A program made the position numbers and the translations under genes. DNA of 64,000 nucleotides from Porphyra umbilicalis. Its lineage: Eukaryota; Rhodophyta; Bangiophyceae; Bangiales; Bangiaceae. Position 1 is the first letter of the stretch. The number at the start of each line of letters is the position of its first letter. Positions 63,737-64,000 of this stretch are shown in pieces. The notes beneath the pieces were generated by a model that was given only the letters and a program-made list of their open reading frames with translations, was not told the DNA's origin and made no database searches. The stretch is from the NCBI GenBank assembly GCA_002049455.2, contig KV918784.1, forward strand, positions 389,020 to 453,019, written 5' to 3'.

Positions 63737-64000
63737 AATGTGGGTCGGCGGCGTGGGTTGGGGACACGATTCGTGCCACGTAACGGCCGGTACCCACATT
63801 TGGAACCCATTTGTGGCTATCTGGGTCATCCGACCCACGCCAAATACCGCTCGGTGAAGAACGCGTGGCCACACACGTGGCGCTAGTTGTGCCACCACCG
63901 CTCGTCTGAGCTCGGGCTTGGCGCCCACCACGGGCACTTGTGTCTCCAGTTTTGTGTGTATCGAGAAAGCGCATCATCTTGCACCGTACAAGCTGCCTTT
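63737..64000. repeat. Dispersed repeat, copy 2 (with 13569-13835)
   Basis: Starts gtgggtcgg after aat, as at 13569, and matches it with about a dozen substitutions to the window end at caagctgccttt. Probably continues beyond the window. Confidence 0.75.

Overview
This is a strongly GC-rich eukaryotic nuclear window made mostly of transposable elements, their remains, and GC-rich tandem repeats. Three things mark it as eukaryotic: a clear GT-AG intron that joins two transposase exons in frame, two complete LTR retrotransposons (one Ty1/copia, one Ty3/gypsy chromovirus), and two-gene PIF/Harbinger DNA transposons. The composition (long poly-G and poly-C runs, Ala/Gly/Arg/Pro-rich open frames, few introns) fits a GC-rich algal genome such as a bangiophyte red alga. 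That assignment is inference; no single gene proves it.

Layout. 1-1228 (minus): part of an unrecognised gene that runs off the window. 3510-4515: a satellite with a 173-bp period. 5383-8930 (plus): a spliced KDZ-like transposase gene ending in a 33-bp minisatellite. 9560-13060: G-rich repeats, an alpha/beta-hydrolase gene fragment cut off by a 54-bp repeat, and a second, unrelated satellite of 173-174 bp. 13508-18342: dispersed repeats, a frameshifted gene relic and one small acidic ORF (15353-15787). 18343-20164: a 1,822-bp DNA transposon with CACAG termini. 20165-24300: low-complexity repeats, a MITE-like element and a dead Harbinger transposase. 25030-32025: a probable membrane-protein gene split by a complete but defective copia element (25939-31945). 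35170-44401: a young Ty3/gypsy chromovirus with intact gag and pol. 46964-49757 (minus): a large transposase-like gene of unusual type. 51219-59333 (minus): a Myb/SANT gene split by a 7,132-bp TIR element, which itself carries a second, inverted, nearly identical copy of the 1,822-bp element. 59716-63716: a complete two-gene Harbinger element. 63737-64000: the start of a repeat also present at 13569.

How the parts relate. Insertions can be ordered by nesting: Myb gene, then the 7.1-kb element, then the 1.8-kb element; likewise membrane gene, then copia. Element ends were fixed from target-site duplications: CGTGG (copia), CTGTG (gypsy), TTA (7.1-kb element), ACT (Harbinger), and 2-bp AA and GG for the two CACAG copies. 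Many long open frames in the GC-rich stretches are only a consequence of stop-free composition and are not annotated as genes. No rRNA, tRNA, CRISPR array or prokaryotic operon was found.
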